44,131 nt of DNA from Clostridiales bacterium PH28_bin88 (GTDB lineage: Bacteria; Bacillota; PH28-bin88): NCBI GenBank assembly GCA_000987045.1, contig LAKY01000046.1, forward strand, positions 1 to 44,131. The letters run 5' to 3'. Positions 6,603-16,378 of the stretch are shown here, in pieces. The notes beneath the pieces were generated by a model. The model did not search any database. It was not told the DNA's origin and worked only from the letters and a program-made list of their open reading frames with translations. A program made the position numbers and the translations under genes. Position 1 is the stretch's first letter. The number at the start of each line of letters is the position of its first letter.

Positions 6603-9600
6603 TTGCGACATCAGGGACTAATCCGGTTAATCACCGCCACGGCGGCATTCCGGTCGCTGCAGGCGGGCGTCGAGTTACGCCAAAGCCAGCAGGTCTACGG
6701 GCTGGCCGGTTCCCAGTTAACCTTGTGGCTGGCGGGGCTACTCCAGGAAACAGGGAGGCCGCTCCTGGTGGTGACCCCCGGCCTGGAGGAAGCTCGCAGG
6801 ATCACTATGGATTTGAGCGCCTTTTTACCGGAGGAGGAAGTAGGTTTCCTCCCTCCCGCCGAGGTGATGCCCTACGAGGTTTATGCCAGGAGTCTTGACC
6901 TGGCGGTACAGCGGTTGACTGTGATGGAGAGCCTGCTGGCAGGCCGGATCAGGGTGCTGGCCATGCCGGCGGCAGCCGCCGTCCAGCCCATGACTCCGCC
7001 GGAAGCGTGGCGAAAAGCGATTTTTCACCTGGCTGCGGGGCAGCAGGTAACCTGGGAAGACCTGTTGCACCGGCTGGATGCCTTGGGTTACCAGCGGTCG
7101 GAGGTGGTAGAGGTTCCGGGGCAGGTAAGCGTGCGGGGAGGGATTGTGGACATTTTTCCCCTTACCATGGACCAGCCGGTGAGGGTAGAGTTTTTTGACG
7201 ACGAGGTGGACTCCATCCGGACCTTCGACCCCCGTTCCCAGCGTTCCCTGGAAGCGTTGCCCGAAATAGCCGTCACCCCTGTCCGGGAACTGCTCCTGAC
7301 ACCGGAAGCCCTGGAGCGGGGGAAGGCAGCCTTACAGAGGGAATACCAGACCCAACTCAAACGGCTGGAAAAACAGGGCCGCGGGGAGGCTGCCCGCCAC
7401 CTGGAGGAAAAGGTGGCGGGGTACCTGGAACAACTGGAAACAGGCGCTTTCGGCACGGGGCTGGAACAGTTCCGGCACCTTTTTTACCCGCAGGCCCCTA
7501 CCATTCTGGAATACTTTCCGGCCCCTCCCCTGGTGGTAATGGATGAGCCGGGGCGTATCAAGGAAACCATGGTGCAGGCGGCGGGCGAAATGGCCGAGAT
7601 GTTCGGCCAGCTCCTGGCGGCGGGGGCGGCTTTGCCTTCCCAGGCGGAAAACCCGCCCGACTATGATCACCTGCTGAAGCTTTTTTTTAGAGGGCGTCCC
7701 CTGATCTGCTTTTCCCTGCTCCCCAAACAGTTCCCCGGGATATCGCCGATGAACATCGTAGGGGTTACCGCCAAGACCATGCACCCCTTTCTGGGCAAAA
7801 CCAACATGCTGGCCGAAGAGGTGAAGAACTGGCGCCACTCCCGCTACTCGGTGGTGCTGTTCGCGGGGAACCAGGAGCGGGCCCAACTGATCAAGGACGC
7901 TCTGTGGGACCAGGGGGTGGAGGCCCCGGTCACGGAGGACCTTTCCGGACAGCTTTATCCCGGCCAGGTAATGATCACCCTGGGAACCCTGCAAAAAGGC
8001 TTTGAATTTCCCCAGTGGAAGCTGGTGGCGGTCAGCGACGCGGAGGTGTTCGGCCGGCAGAAGCGGCCCCGGCCCCGGAAGTCGTTCAAGGAAGGGACCA
8101 GGATTGCGGCCTTCACGGACCTTAAAGTGGGGGACTTCGTGGTGCACGTCCAGCACGGTATCGGCCGCTACAGGGGTATTGAACAACTAGAGGTGGGCGG
8201 TGTCCAGAAGGATTACCTGCTGGTGCAATATTCCGGCGAAGACCGCCTGTACGTACCCACGGACCAGGTTTCCATGATCCAGAAGTATGTGGGCGCCGAA
8301 GGTCACGTGCCCAAATTGAACCGCCTGGGGGGTAACGAGTGGGCGCGGGCCAAAAAACGGGTACAGGAATCGGTGGAGGCCATGGCGGAGGAACTTCTGG
8401 CCCTGTACGCCGCCCGGGAGGCCATGCCTGGCTACGCCTTCAGTCCCGATACTGTCTGGCAGCGGGACTTTGAGGCAAGTTTCCCCTATACCGAGACCCC
8501 GGATCAACTCCAGGCTATCGCTGAGGTCAAGAGGGACATGGAGGCCCGCCGGCCGATGGACCGCCTGCTTTGCGGCGATGTGGGGTACGGCAAGACCGAG
8601 GTGGCGCTGCGGGCCGCCTTCAAGGCGGTGATGGACGGTAAACAGGTGGCGGTGCTGGTCCCTACCACTATCCTGGCCCAGCAACACTACCAGACCTTTC
8701 AGGAACGCATGGCGGCATTCCCCGTTTCCGTGGCGGTGCTGTCCCGCTTCCGGTCGGCCAAACAGCAGGAACAAACCGTCAAGGGGCTGAGAGCCGGGGC
8801 GGTGGACATCGTGATCGGTACTCACCGCCTGCTGTCCCAGGATGTCAAGTTTAAAAACCTGGGTCTGGTCATCGTGGATGAAGAGCAGCGCTTCGGGGTA
8901 GCCCACAAAGAAAAGTTGAAGCAGCTGAGTAAAAATGTGGACGTGCTCACCCTTACCGCTACCCCCATCCCCCGCACCCTGCACATGTCCATGGTGGGGG
9001 TCCGGGACATGAGCCTCATTGAAACGCCTCCAGAGGACCGCTTCCCGGTACAGACTTATGTGGTGGAGTACAGTCCGGAACTGGTGCGGGAGGCCATCCG
9101 CCGGGAGATGTCCCGGGGTGGCCAGGTTTACTTTGTCCACAACCGGGTGATGGACATTGACCGGATCACCCGGCATCTGCAGGAATTGCTCCCGGACGCC
9201 CGGATCGGGGTGGCCCACGGCCAGATGCGGGAGGACCAACTGGAGCGGGTGATGCTGGACTTCATGGAGGGTAACTACGATGTGCTGGTCTGCACCTCCA
9301 TTGTGGAGAACGGGCTGGACATCTCCAATGTTAACACCCTCATCGTGCACGAGGCGGATCACTTTGGCCTTTCCCAGCTCTACCAGCTGAGGGGCAGGGT
9401 GGGCCGTACCAACCGCCTGGCCTATGCCTATTTCACCTACCGGCGGGACCGGGTACTGGGGGAGGCGGCAGAGAAACGGCTGGCCGCCATCCGGGAATTT
9501 ACCGAGTTCGGCTCCGGTTTCAAGATCGCCATGCGGGACCTGGAGATCCGCGGCGCGGGAAACATCCTGGGGCCGGAGCAGCACGGGCACATGCTTTCGG

Positions 9601-10160
9601 TGGGCTTTGACCTCTACTGCCAGCTCATGGAGGAAGCGGTGCAGAAACTGCGTGCCAGAACGGGCGAACCCGCGGGGGAAGCTGCCCCCGAACCCACCGG
9701 TCCGACCATCGAACTGAATGTGGATGCATATATCAGTGATGCCTATATCCCCCAGGCTGCCCTGAAGATGGAGGTTTACCAGCGGATGATGGCTGTAGAA
9801 TCCATGGCGGATGTAGAACAACTGGAAGAGGAGGTGTTTGACCGCTTCGGCGAATTGCCTCCGGTGGTAAAAAACCTGATGCATCTCGCCCGTCTCAAGG
9901 TACTGGCGCAGGAGGTTCATGTCACCCGGGTGGAGCACAAGAAGGGCGAGGTCCACCTGGTGTTCGGACCCGACCACGGCCTTAAAGGTGAGAAGCTGAT
10001 GCAGTTGGCGGGTGCTTTTCCCCGTCGCCTCTCCTTCTCGGTGGCGGGCGGCCTGACTATCGCCGCGCGGGTGGCCGGGATGTCCCAGGCGGATCTCCTG
10101 ATACTTGTGGAAAGTATTTTCAAGCGGATAAAACTCCTTGCGGCGGCCAGGACAGGCTGA
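6603..10160 (+). CDS. mfd: Transcription-repair coupling factor Mfd
   Basis: Mfd is an ATP-driven DNA translocase that removes RNA polymerase stalled at lesions and recruits UvrA. The product is 1185 residues, normal size. It begins with TTG at 6603 behind GGGGTGAAAGGA. The N-terminal UvrB-like region includes [10 protein letters not shown] (about 178-187). The RNA polymerase interaction domain ([15 protein letters not shown], near 508) is followed by the RecG-like motor: Walker [10 protein letters not shown] near 657, DEEQ near 758, [12 protein letters not shown], then motif [12 protein letters not shown]-terminal TRCF domain follows. Mfd before spoVT is the Bacillus order. A large antisense open frame over the 3' half is a codon-bias shadow. 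Confidence 0.98.
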   Translation: MRHQGLIRLITATAAFRSLQAGVELRQSQQVYGLAGSQLTLWLAGLLQETGRPLLVVTPGLEEARRITMDLSAFLPEEEVGFLPPAEVMPYEVYARSLDLAVQRLTVMESLLAGRIRVLAMPAAAAVQPMTPPEAWRKAIFHLAAGQQVTWEDLLHRLDALGYQRSEVVEVPGQVSVRGGIVDIFPLTMDQPVRVEFFDDEVDSIRTFDPRSQRSLEALPEIAVTPVRELLLTPEALERGKAALQREYQTQLKRLEKQGRGEAARHLEEKVAGYLEQLETGAFGTGLEQFRHLFYPQAPTILEYFPAPPLVVMDEPGRIKETMVQAAGEMAEMFGQLLAAGAALPSQAENPPDYDHLLKLFFRGRPLICFSLLPKQFPGISPMNIVGVTAKTMHPFLGKTNMLAEEVKNWRHSRYSVVLFAGNQERAQLIKDALWDQGVEAPVTEDLSGQLYPGQVMITLGTLQKGFEFPQWKLVAVSDAEVFGRQKRPRPRKSFKEGTRIAAFTDLKVGDFVVHVQHGIGRYRGIEQLEVGGVQKDYLLVQYSGEDRLYVPTDQVSMIQKYVGAEGHVPKLNRLGGNEWARAKKRVQESVEAMAEELLALYAAREAMPGYAFSPDTVWQRDFEASFPYTETPDQLQAIAEVKRDMEARRPMDRLLCGDVGYGKTEVALRAAFKAVMDGKQVAVLVPTTILAQQHYQTFQERMAAFPVSVAVLSRFRSAKQQEQTVKGLRAGAVDIVIGTHRLLSQDVKFKNLGLVIVDEEQRFGVAHKEKLKQLSKNVDVLTLTATPIPRTLHMSMVGVRDMSLIETPPEDRFPVQTYVVEYSPELVREAIRREMSRGGQVYFVHNRVMDIDRITRHLQELLPDARIGVAHGQMREDQLERVMLDFMEGNYDVLVCTSIVENGLDISNVNTLIVHEADHFGLSQLYQLRGRVGRTNRLAYAYFTYRRDRVLGEAAEKRLAAIREFTEFGSGFKIAMRDLEIRGAGNILGPEQHGHMLSVGFDLYCQLMEEAVQKLRARTGEPAGEAAPEPTGPTIELNVDAYISDAYIPQAALKMEVYQRMMAVESMADVEQLEEEVFDRFGELPPVVKNLMHLARLKVLAQEVHVTRVEHKKGEVHLVFGPDHGLKGEKLMQLAGAFPRRLSFSVAGGLTIAARVAGMSQADLLILVESIFKRIKLLAAARTG

Positions 10161-10166
10161 TATAAT
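10138..10166 (+). promoter_or_regulatory. Sigma-A type promoter for the foldase gene
   Basis: TTGCGG (10138-10143), a 17-nt spacer and a perfect TATAAT (10161-10166). The promoter overlaps the last codons of mfd, about 100 nt upstream of the foldase start. The leader contains a small GCGCC/GGCGC hairpin at 10195-10208. Confidence 0.7.
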
Positions 10167-10264
10167 GAACACGTGTTCAAGCACTGGTAAAATCGCGCCT
10201 TGCGGCGCCAGCGCTTTAATACTTGGGTTCTTTGCTTTTAACTTCTTAAGGAAGGTAGTGAAAC

Positions 10265-11314
10265 ATGCGCCAGGTACAGAAGTCACTATTGTTTTTATTG
10301 CTGCTGGCGGGTATCTTCCTGGTAGCCGGCTGTGGCCAGAAAAAGGACGCTGTAGCCACCGTAAACGGGGAGGCCATCACCAAGACCCAGTTGGCGGAGC
10401 GGGTCAGCGAAATGAAGGCCTACGCCAAGAGCCAGGGATTCGACCTGGACAGCCCGACTCACGCCCCGCTTTTAAAAGAAGTGGAAACAGACGCCCTGGA
10501 GGGCCTGATCCAGGAAGCCCTTTTCCGCCAGGCCGCCAAGGACAAAGGAGTCAAGGTCAGCGACCAGCAGGTGGACGAGCAGCTGAAGCTGATGAAGGGC
10601 GGGATGACCGACCAGCAGTTCCAGGAGGCGCTGAAGGCGCAAAACATGACTGAGGCCAAGCTGAAGGAACGCCTGAGGATAGTCCTGTTGCAGGACGCCC
10701 TGTACAAGAAGGTTACCGAGGGCATCAAGGTGGAATCCGCCCAGGTACAGGACTACTTTAACGAGTTTAAGGACAGCCTGGTCAAGATGAAGGTCAGCCA
10801 CATCCTCTTTTTAGCCCAGGAAGGCGAGGCAACGGAAGCGCAACTGGCGGAAGCCAAGGCCAAGGCCGAGGCGGTGATCAAGCAGTTGAAAGAGGGCGCT
10901 GATTTTGCCGCCCTGGCCAAGGAGAAATCCGAGGATGAGGGATCGTCCAAGGAAGGCGGCCTGCTGGACTACTACTTCACCCGGGAAGACCCCTATTTTG
11001 TGCCGGAATTCGTGGCTGGGGCCTTTGAACTGGAAAAAGGCGCCTTCAGCCAGGAACCTGTGAAGTCTCCTTTTGGTTATCACGTAATCAAAGCAGAAGA
11101 CAAAAAAGAGAGTTTTGAAGAACTCAAAGACGAGATAGAAGCCACCTTGCTGGCGGAGGAGAAGAACAAGCGGTTCGGTGAATACTACACCCAGTTGGAA
11201 TCCAATGCGAAGATTGTCAAGAACCTTCCCGAAGAACCCAAAGAAAGCGAAGCACCGAAGGAAGGAACTGACGACAAAGGTAGTAAAGATAGTACTGAAG
11301 AAAAGAAGAATTAA
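10265..11314 (+). CDS. PrsA/SurA-type peptidyl-prolyl isomerase lipoprotein
   Basis: This is an extracytoplasmic foldase. Residues 1-20 are a lipoprotein signal with lipobox VAGC followed by GQKKDAVATVNGEAIT, the standard start of a SurA-N chaperone domain (to about 150). A parvulin rotamase domain spans about 175-275, with KVSHILF at the start, a GGLLDYY middle and PVKSPFGYHVIKAED at its end. The last 40 residues are charged and low-complexity (EEPKESEAPKEGTDDKG), probably a wall-spanning tail. It has its own sigma-A promoter and a strong terminator, so it is a single-gene unit inserted between mfd and spoVT. The precise client proteins are unknown. Confidence 0.92.
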   Translation: MRQVQKSLLFLLLLAGIFLVAGCGQKKDAVATVNGEAITKTQLAERVSEMKAYAKSQGFDLDSPTHAPLLKEVETDALEGLIQEALFRQAAKDKGVKVSDQQVDEQLKLMKGGMTDQQFQEALKAQNMTEAKLKERLRIVLLQDALYKKVTEGIKVESAQVQDYFNEFKDSLVKMKVSHILFLAQEGEATEAQLAEAKAKAEAVIKQLKEGADFAALAKEKSEDEGSSKEGGLLDYYFTREDPYFVPEFVAGAFELEKGAFSQEPVKSPFGYHVIKAEDKKESFEELKDEIEATLLAEEKNKRFGEYYTQLESNAKIVKNLPEEPKESEAPKEGTDDKGSKDSTEEKKN

Positions 11315-11325
11315 AGGACGCCGCC

Positions 11326-11362
11326 CAGGCGATACGGTGTTGGCCGTATCGCCTGCTTATTT
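11326..11362 (+). terminator. Rho-independent terminator after the foldase gene
   Basis: CAGGCGATACGG (11326-11337) pairs perfectly with CCGTATCGCCTG (11344-11355) around a 6-nt loop, followed by CTTATTTTT. Confidence 0.92.
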
Positions 11363-11363
11363 T

Positions 11364-11421
11364 TGCACCATCAGAAAGTATAACTTTCTGTGGATATTAG
11401 CGCAAGCCAAGTTTTCTTTAT
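11364..11421 (-). repeat. Dispersed element, copy A (AAAGAAAACTTG...CAGAAAGT)
   Basis: Read on the minus strand this begins TAAAGAAAACTTGGCTTGCG, identical over 20 bases to the element at 36399, and ends with the palindrome CAGAAAGT-N3-ACTTTCTG (11372-11390 on plus) and TGGTGC. It lacks the middle section present in copies B and C. It follows directly after the terminator. The remainder to 11536 shows no gene. Confidence 0.75.
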
Positions 11422-11536
11422 AAGCTCCTCTGGTATAAGAGTAAGCATCCGGGATATGCTATGCTTGGGGGCAAAAAGCAGCAAAGGGGCGAATGCGAGG
11501 GTTAACCAAGAATTTTTAGCGCTCAATGGAAAAAAA

Positions 11537-11567
11537 TGAATAATTGAAGTTACCGCATTATATACTA
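11537..11567 (+). promoter_or_regulatory. Sigma-G-like promoter for spoVT
   Basis: TGAATA (11537-11542), 18 nt, then TATACTA (11561-11567). This matches the forespore sigma-G pattern TGAATA-N17/18-CATACTA at all but one base. Bacillus spoVT is known to be sigma-G-dependent. Confidence 0.75.
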
Positions 11568-11642
11568 ACAATGAAAGACTAAAGGTTGAGAGGAAGTTTC
11601 CCAAGGCCTAACCCATGCCGAAAAGGAGGGATAACCGTAGAG

Positions 11643-12209
11643 ATGAAGGCAACAGGAATCGTACGGCGCATTGACGATTTAGGTAGAGTAGTGATCCCAA
11701 AAGAGATCCGTCGCACGTTGCGAATTCGCGAGGGTGACCCTCTGGAGATCTTCGTGGACCGCGAAGGAGAAGTTATCCTCAAAAAGTATTCCCCTATTGG
11801 CGAACTAGGAGATTTTGCCAAGGAATATGCCGACTCCTTAAATGAAGCCATCGGCCACATCGCGTGTATTGCCGACCGTGATACCATTATCGCGGTATCC
11901 GGGGCTCCCAAGAAGGAATTTCTCAACAAACCCATCGGTGCGGCAGTGGAAAAGGTGATGGAAGAGCGCAAATCCGTGCTCATCAATAACCCGGGTGAAC
12001 ACCTGCTTTGCAAGGATTGTCCCATTGAAGTGGATGACGAGGAGCAGTGCAAATTTACCGCCGAGGTAATTGCCCCCATTATCGCCGAAGGAGACCCTAT
12101 TGGCGCGGTCATCCTTTGTTCCAAAGAGCCCGGGGTCAAAATGGGTGACATGGAAGTGAAGCTGGCCGAGACGGCGGCGGGCTTTTTGGCCAAACAGATG
12201 GAGCAGTAA
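11643..12209 (+). CDS. spoVT: Stage V sporulation regulator SpoVT
   Basis: SpoVT is a forespore transcription factor that tunes the sigma-G regulon. It has an AbrB-type swapped-hairpin DNA-binding domain at residues 1-50 (MKATGIVRRIDDLGRVVIPK and RTLRIREGDPLEIF) and a C-terminal GAF-like sensor (about 55-180) ending ETAAGFLAKQMEQ. ATG 11643 gives the invariant family N-terminus. The open frame from 11586 would add 19 unrelated residues. AGGAGG lies 13 nt upstream, slightly long. At 188 residues it is a little longer than Bacillus SpoVT; the GAF part has an inserted CKDCPIEVDDEEQC segment with two cysteines. Confidence 0.98.
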   Translation: MKATGIVRRIDDLGRVVIPKEIRRTLRIREGDPLEIFVDREGEVILKKYSPIGELGDFAKEYADSLNEAIGHIACIADRDTIIAVSGAPKKEFLNKPIGAAVEKVMEERKSVLINNPGEHLLCKDCPIEVDDEEQCKFTAEVIAPIIAEGDPIGAVILCSKEPGVKMGDMEVKLAETAAGFLAKQMEQ

Positions 12210-12212
12210 GGG

Positions 12213-12235
12213 ATGGCGCGAAAAGCGCCATTTTA
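12213..12235 (+). terminator. Weak hairpin terminator after spoVT
   Basis: ATGGCGC (12213-12219) pairs with GCGCCAT (12225-12231) around GAAAA, followed by TTTAATTT. Confidence 0.55.
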
Positions 12236-12241
12236 ATTTAG

Positions 12242-12271
12242 TTGGACTACTATTGGGCCTGCTGCTATATT
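12242..12271 (+). promoter_or_regulatory. Candidate sigma-A promoter for the SpoVB-like gene
   Basis: TTGGAC (12242-12247), 18 nt, TATATT (12266-12271), 37 nt before the start codon. Confidence 0.45.
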
Positions 12272-12308
12272 ATAGAAAGAGATCCTCTGGCAGGAAAGGG
12301 TGACGGCA

Positions 12309-13913
12309 GTGCCCAAGCAGCATTTTTTACGCGGAGCCATGGTCCTTACCCTGGCGGGACTCACCAGCAAGGTGATTGGCGCTCTTTACCGCATTCCGCT
12401 GGCCCGTTTGATGGGTGGGGAGGGGATGGGACTCTACCAGATGGCCTATCCCGTTTATACCATGCTGCTGGCGCTATCCACTGCCGGTATCCCGGTAGCC
12501 ATCTCCATCCTGGTGGCTGAACATGAGGCCCGGGGTGACGCCGCGGGCGCCAGGCGGGTGTTCCGGGTGGCGCTGGGGATGCTGGCGGTTACCGGGGCAC
12601 TGTCCTCGTTCCTGCTTTTCCGTGGGGCTTTTTTCCTGGCTCAAGAGGTGCTGCATGAACCCCGTTCCTTTTACCCGGTTGTAGCCCTGTCCCCGGCTGT
12701 ATTCCTGGTGGCGGTGATGTCCGCCTTCAGGGGCTATTTCCAGGGGCAGCAGGTGATGGCTCCTACCGCCGTCTCCCAGGTAGTTGAGCAGGTCGTCAGG
12801 GTTTCGGCGGTGCTGGCCGGCGCCTTTTTGCTGCTGCCCTACGGGGAGGAGTTTGCCGCCGCGGGGGCCACCTTCGGTGCTGTGGCAGGCAGCGCCGCCG
12901 GACTGGTCCTACTTTTGTTCTTGTATGCCCGTGAACAGTGGGGCCTAAGGGGCGGGAACCGGCAACGTGCCAGGCGCAGGGTGCACACGGAACCTACCGG
13001 CAAGCTGATGTGGCGCATCGCCGTAATTGCCCTCCCGCTGTCTCTGGGGGGCCTGGTGATGCCTGTCATGCAGATGATCGACGCTGCCATGGTGCCGATC
13101 AGGCTGCAGGCGGCGGGTTTCAGCCCGGACAAAGCCCTCGACCTCTTCGGCCAACTGACCGGGTTTGCGGGCACCCTCATCAACCTGCCGACGATCATTA
13201 CGGTTTCCCTGGCGGTAAGCCTGGTGCCGGCGGTGGCGGAGGCGCGGGCGGGCCAGGACTTGGAGGCGATGCACCACTGTATCGGGGAGGCCCTGCGCAT
13301 GACCTTCATGCTGGTGTTACCCGCGGCGGCAGGCTTGTGGCTGCTGGCAGCCCCCATCAGCCTTTTGTTGTACGACCTGCCTGAAGTGGGGATTCCCCTG
13401 CGGGTCCTGGCCCCAGGGGTACTGCTGGTGGGCTTGTACCAGACCACCTCGGGAGCGCTGCAAGGACTGGGAAAGACCTACCTGCCGGTGAGGCATTTGC
13501 TGGCGGGGGCAATGGTGAAGGTCCTCATGAACTACTACCTGACCGCCATGCCGGCCCTGGCCGTCAAGGGAGCCGCCGCCGCTACCGTGGGTGGTTTTCT
13601 GGTGGCATTTGTCTTGAACTATATATCGGTCGTGCGTTTTGCCCGCTTTCGCTTACGGGTGGCGGATTCCTTGCTAAAACCTGCCATTGCTGCTACAATA
13701 ATGACGTTGGCGGTTGACCAGGTCTACGGGTACTCGGCGGCTGTGATCGGTTTCAAAGCTGGCACCGTCGCGGCGGTTTTGGCCGGGGCAGGGGTATACC
13801 TGGTTGGCTTGCTGGTGCTGGGGGCGGTGAGGGAGCTGGAGATTGCCATGCTTCCCCTGGTTGGACCGCCCCTCGCGGGTTACTTGCGCAAGTTAGGAGT
13901 TGTGAGGAGATAA
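12309..13913 (+). CDS. SpoVB/YabM-like lipid-linked precursor flippase (MOP superfamily)
   Basis: This is a 534-residue polytopic protein with about 14 membrane segments, of the MATE/polysaccharide-flippase (MOP) superfamily. The N-terminus FLRGAMVLTLAGLTSKVIGALYRIPLARLMGGEGMGLYQMAYPVY is diagnostic for SpoVB/MurJ-like exporters that move lipid-linked wall or cortex precursors. GTG 12309 is chosen because AGGAAAGGG then sits 8 nt upstream; GTG 12300 overlaps it. It lies between spoVT and the mazG gene, as yabM does in Bacillus. Whether its substrate is lipid II for cortex or another polymer cannot be told. Confidence 0.9.
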   Translation: MPKQHFLRGAMVLTLAGLTSKVIGALYRIPLARLMGGEGMGLYQMAYPVYTMLLALSTAGIPVAISILVAEHEARGDAAGARRVFRVALGMLAVTGALSSFLLFRGAFFLAQEVLHEPRSFYPVVALSPAVFLVAVMSAFRGYFQGQQVMAPTAVSQVVEQVVRVSAVLAGAFLLLPYGEEFAAAGATFGAVAGSAAGLVLLLFLYAREQWGLRGGNRQRARRRVHTEPTGKLMWRIAVIALPLSLGGLVMPVMQMIDAAMVPIRLQAAGFSPDKALDLFGQLTGFAGTLINLPTIITVSLAVSLVPAVAEARAGQDLEAMHHCIGEALRMTFMLVLPAAAGLWLLAAPISLLLYDLPEVGIPLRVLAPGVLLVGLYQTTSGALQGLGKTYLPVRHLLAGAMVKVLMNYYLTAMPALAVKGAAAATVGGFLVAFVLNYISVVRFARFRLRVADSLLKPAIAATIMTLAVDQVYGYSAAVIGFKAGTVAAVLAGAGVYLVGLLVLGAVRELEIAMLPLVGPPLAGYLRKLGVVRR

Positions 13914-13914
13914 A

Positions 13915-15411
13915 GTGGGACGTTTCTTGACAGTTACCGGGCTGGGACCGGGTGACCCGGCCCTGATCCCGGCAATTACGTGGCAAAGTTTACGCCTGGC
14001 GTCACGGGTGTTCCTGCGCACTGAAAGGCACCCGGTGGTGCCGGAGCTGGTACGGAAAGGCATATCCTTTGAGGCGATGGACGGGTATTACGAGGAAGCC
14101 GGTTCTTTTGAAGAGGTCTACCGGCGGATTGTGGCTCGCCTAATGTCCGCCGCCGGGGAACGGAGAGGTGAGGTAGTTTACTGTGTGCCCGGCCACCCCA
14201 TGGTAGCGGAAACCACCGTGGAATGGATTTTGGCACAAGCCCCGGAAGCAGGTATCCTGGTGGAGGTAGTGCCCGCGATGAGCTGTCTCGACGCGGTTTA
14301 CAGCGCCTTAAGGCTTGATCCCGCCAAGGGGCTCGTGATCCTGGACGCCCTGGAGTTAAGGCCGGAGCAGTTGGTACCAGGCCTGGGCTGCCTGGTGACC
14401 CAGTTCTACGACCGCCGGGTTGCTTCAGAAGTGAAGCTTTCCTTGATGGAACGCTACCCGGACGAACACCCGGTTACCGTGGTACGGGCGGCCGGCGTCC
14501 CGGGGGAGCAAAGGGTGGAGGAGATGCCCCTGTACCGGGTGGACAGGCTGGAGTGGGTGGATTATCTCACGACCCTCTACGTCCCACCTTGCCGGGAAAA
14601 TGCGGATGAGTCGCGGCTGGGGAGGTTGGGTGGACAAGCCGGCTATCCTTTGGACCCGCTTGTGCAATTGATGAGCACTCTGCGAGGCGACCGGGGTTGC
14701 CCGTGGGATAAGCAACAGACCCATCAGAGCCTGAAGCGCTACCTGGTGGAAGAGGCCTACGAGGTGTTAGATGCCATTGATTCCGCCAATATGCATAATT
14801 TGTGTGAAGAGTTGGGAGACTTACTACTGCAGGTGGTGTTTCATGCCCAGTTAGCGCGGGAGTCCGGGGCATTTGACATGAATGACGTGGTGCAGGGCAT
14901 CACCGAAAAAATGATCCGGCGGCACCCCCATGTTTTCGGGGAAGTAGAAGCGGAGACACCCTCCGAGGTCAAGGCTAACTGGGATCAAATCAAAGCGGCG
15001 GAAAAAGAGGAAGCCGGGCAAAAGTCCGCTATGGACATCCCGCGAGCACTGCCCGCCCTGATGCGGGCGGAAAAGGTTCAACAGGCTGCGGCGAGAGTGG
15101 GCTTTGACTGGCCGGAAGTCTCCGGGGCCTGGGAAAAGGTCGGCGAAGAGTTGCGGGAGCTGAAGGCGTCGGTCGAGAACGGGGATGCGGGGACCGTCCG
15201 GGAGGAAATGGGGGATGTATTGTTTGCCGTTGTGAACGTGGCGCGGTTCCTGGGGATTCACGCGGAAGAAGCACTGGGGCGATCGGTTGAGAAGTTTATC
15301 CGCCGTTTTCGGCATATAGAGACACGGGCACAGGAGCAAGGTCGGAATTTGGCAGAAATGACGCTGGAAGAAATGGACATTTTCTGGGAAGAGGCTAAAA
15401 AATCCCCGTAA
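13915..15411 (+). CDS. YabN-type tetrapyrrole methylase-MazG fusion
   Basis: This is a 498-residue two-domain protein. Residues 1-220 form a tetrapyrrole (corrin/porphyrin) methylase fold, starting GRFLTVTGLGPGDPALI, with VVYCVPGHPMVAE as the SAM-site loop. Residues from about 245 form a MazG nucleoside triphosphate pyrophosphohydrolase with RGCPWDKQQTHQSLKRYLVEEAYEVLDAI, EELGDLLLQVVFHA and a second EEMGDVLFAVVN half. The EExxE and ExxD metal ligands are intact. The fusion is standard for YabN. GTG 13915 follows the flippase stop by 1 nt, so the two are coupled. What the methylase half acts on is not known. Confidence 0.93.
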   Translation: MGRFLTVTGLGPGDPALIPAITWQSLRLASRVFLRTERHPVVPELVRKGISFEAMDGYYEEAGSFEEVYRRIVARLMSAAGERRGEVVYCVPGHPMVAETTVEWILAQAPEAGILVEVVPAMSCLDAVYSALRLDPAKGLVILDALELRPEQLVPGLGCLVTQFYDRRVASEVKLSLMERYPDEHPVTVVRAAGVPGEQRVEEMPLYRVDRLEWVDYLTTLYVPPCRENADESRLGRLGGQAGYPLDPLVQLMSTLRGDRGCPWDKQQTHQSLKRYLVEEAYEVLDAIDSANMHNLCEELGDLLLQVVFHAQLARESGAFDMNDVVQGITEKMIRRHPHVFGEVEAETPSEVKANWDQIKAAEKEEAGQKSAMDIPRALPALMRAEKVQQAAARVGFDWPEVSGAWEKVGEELRELKASVENGDAGTVREEMGDVLFAVVNVARFLGIHAEEALGRSVEKFIRRFRHIETRAQEQGRNLAEMTLEEMDIFWEEAKKSP

Positions 15412-15513
15412 ACCTTGGAAAAATTTACGTTGAAATCAGATGGTTGGCAGGAGATTCCTTAATCTTAGCGAACTAAGCAAAATGCAATTAATTTCATTAC
15501 AGGAGGGATCCTT

Positions 15514-15789
15514 TTGAACAAAACGGAACTGGTCAGCAGTGTGGCGGAAAAAGCCGAAATTACCAAGAAGGACGCGGAAAAAGTCGTCAACGCCGTTTTC
15601 GGCAGCATCGAAGATGCTTTGGCCAAGGGAGACAAGGTCCAATTGGTGGGCTTCGGCACCTTTGAGGTACGTGAGCGGGCTGCCCGTACCGGGCGCAACC
15701 CCAAGACCGGAGAAGAGATCGACATTCCCGCCACCAAGGTTCCATCCTTCAAGGCCGGTAAATCCCTGCGGGACTCTGTCGGCAAGTAA
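15514..15789 (+). CDS. hup: HU-type DNA-binding protein
   Basis: This is a 91-residue histone-like nucleoid protein that bends DNA as a dimer. It starts with TTG 15514 behind [33 protein letters not shown] is followed by the saddle region [28 protein letters not shown] with the conserved RNP intercalating loop, then [10 protein letters not shown]. All key residues are present. A short palindrome CTTAGCGAACTAAG at 15464-15477 precedes it. It lies between mazG and the rqcP gene, where several Peptococcaceae carry hup. Confidence 0.97.
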   Translation: MNKTELVSSVAEKAEITKKDAEKVVNAVFGSIEDALAKGDKVQLVGFGTFEVRERAARTGRNPKTGEEIDIPATKVPSFKAGKSLRDSVGK

Positions 15790-15799
15790 CGTCCGTATT

Positions 15800-15894
15800 T
15801 TAAAGAAAACTTGACTTGTGCCGAGCGTAAGCGACGGCAGAAGTCGACGTTGCACTTGTGCCACGGAAAGTTGTACTTTCTGATGGTATAAAAA
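15800..15894 (+). repeat. Dispersed element, copy B
   Basis: It starts TAAAGAAAACTTGACTTGTGCC at 15801 and shares TTGCACTTGTGC with copy C. It ends with the hairpin GAAAGT (15866-15871)-TGT-ACTTTC (15875-15880), then TGATGGTATAAAA. It lies between the hup stop and its terminator. Confidence 0.75.
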
Positions 15895-15911
15895 GTGGTT
15901 TGTGTGTCATG

Positions 15912-15942
15912 AAAATCAGGTTCACTGGAACCTGATTTTTTT
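15912..15942 (+). terminator. Rho-independent terminator after hup
   Basis: AAAATCAGGTTC (15912-15923) pairs with GAACCTGATTTT (15928-15939) around ACTG, followed by further Ts. Confidence 0.9.
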
Positions 15943-15962
15943 CCAGTGGGAAGGTGGATGCG

Positions 15963-16208
15963 ATGCGGCTGGACAAGTGGCTTAAGGTTTCACGAATTAT
16001 TAAAAGGCGAACCCTGGCAAAAGAGGTCTGTGATGGTGGGCGGGTGGCCGTCAACGGCAGGCCGGCTAAAGCATCAACCGAATTGAAGGTGGGGGATGTG
16101 GTAGCCGTTAACTTTGGCTCCCGGATCCTGCGGGTGGAAGTGCTGGCCACCCCCGATTCCGTGAGAGCGGATGCCGCCAAGGATATTTACAGGGTGATTA
16201 GTGACTAG
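15963..16208 (+). CDS. rqcP: RqcP/YabO S4-domain ribosome quality-control factor
   Basis: This 81-residue protein is essentially one S4 RNA-binding domain: MRLDKWLKVSRIIKRRTLAKE and GGRVAVNGRPAKASTELKVGDVV. The Bacillus homologue (YabO, RqcP) works with RqcH on obstructed 50S subunits to add alanine tails. ATG 15963 gives the conserved N-terminus and is 6-10 nt from GGAAGGTGG; GTG 15954 would place the ribosome-binding site inside the gene. It precedes yabP/yabQ as in Bacillus, but a SpoIID-like gene is inserted between. Its TAG stop lies inside a TAGTGAC tandem. Confidence 0.92.
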   Translation: MRLDKWLKVSRIIKRRTLAKEVCDGGRVAVNGRPAKASTELKVGDVVAVNFGSRILRVEVLATPDSVRADAAKDIYRVISD

Positions 16209-16216
16209 TGACTAGT
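16199..16216. repeat. Short TAGTGAC tandem at the rqcP stop
   Basis: Two perfect 7-bp TAGTGAC units (16199-16212) followed by TAGT. The rqcP stop codon is the TAG at 16206. Downstream, GGCAGCCT (16242-16249) pairs with AGGCTGCC (16268-16275), an isolated 8-bp stem with no T-run. Confidence 0.65.
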
Positions 16217-16378
16217 ATCGGGAAACGAAGAACTTTTAACGGGCAGCCTAATTGTTGCCATGTCGCAAGGCTGCCGCTTGAAGCAGAAATTGGTACTCAT
16301 AAAGTCTTTTCACCCCGAAAACACTAGAACCGTCCCAATTTATCCATTGTTGCCGTAAAGAAGTAAGGGGGTAAGCAT

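Noticed and set aside
8187..10286. 699-residue open frame on the minus strand opposite the 3' half of mfd
   Set aside because: It is wholly antisense to a well conserved gene, has His/Gln/Val-rich low-information sequence typical of reversed GC-rich codons, and lacks a ribosome-binding site and recognisable domains.
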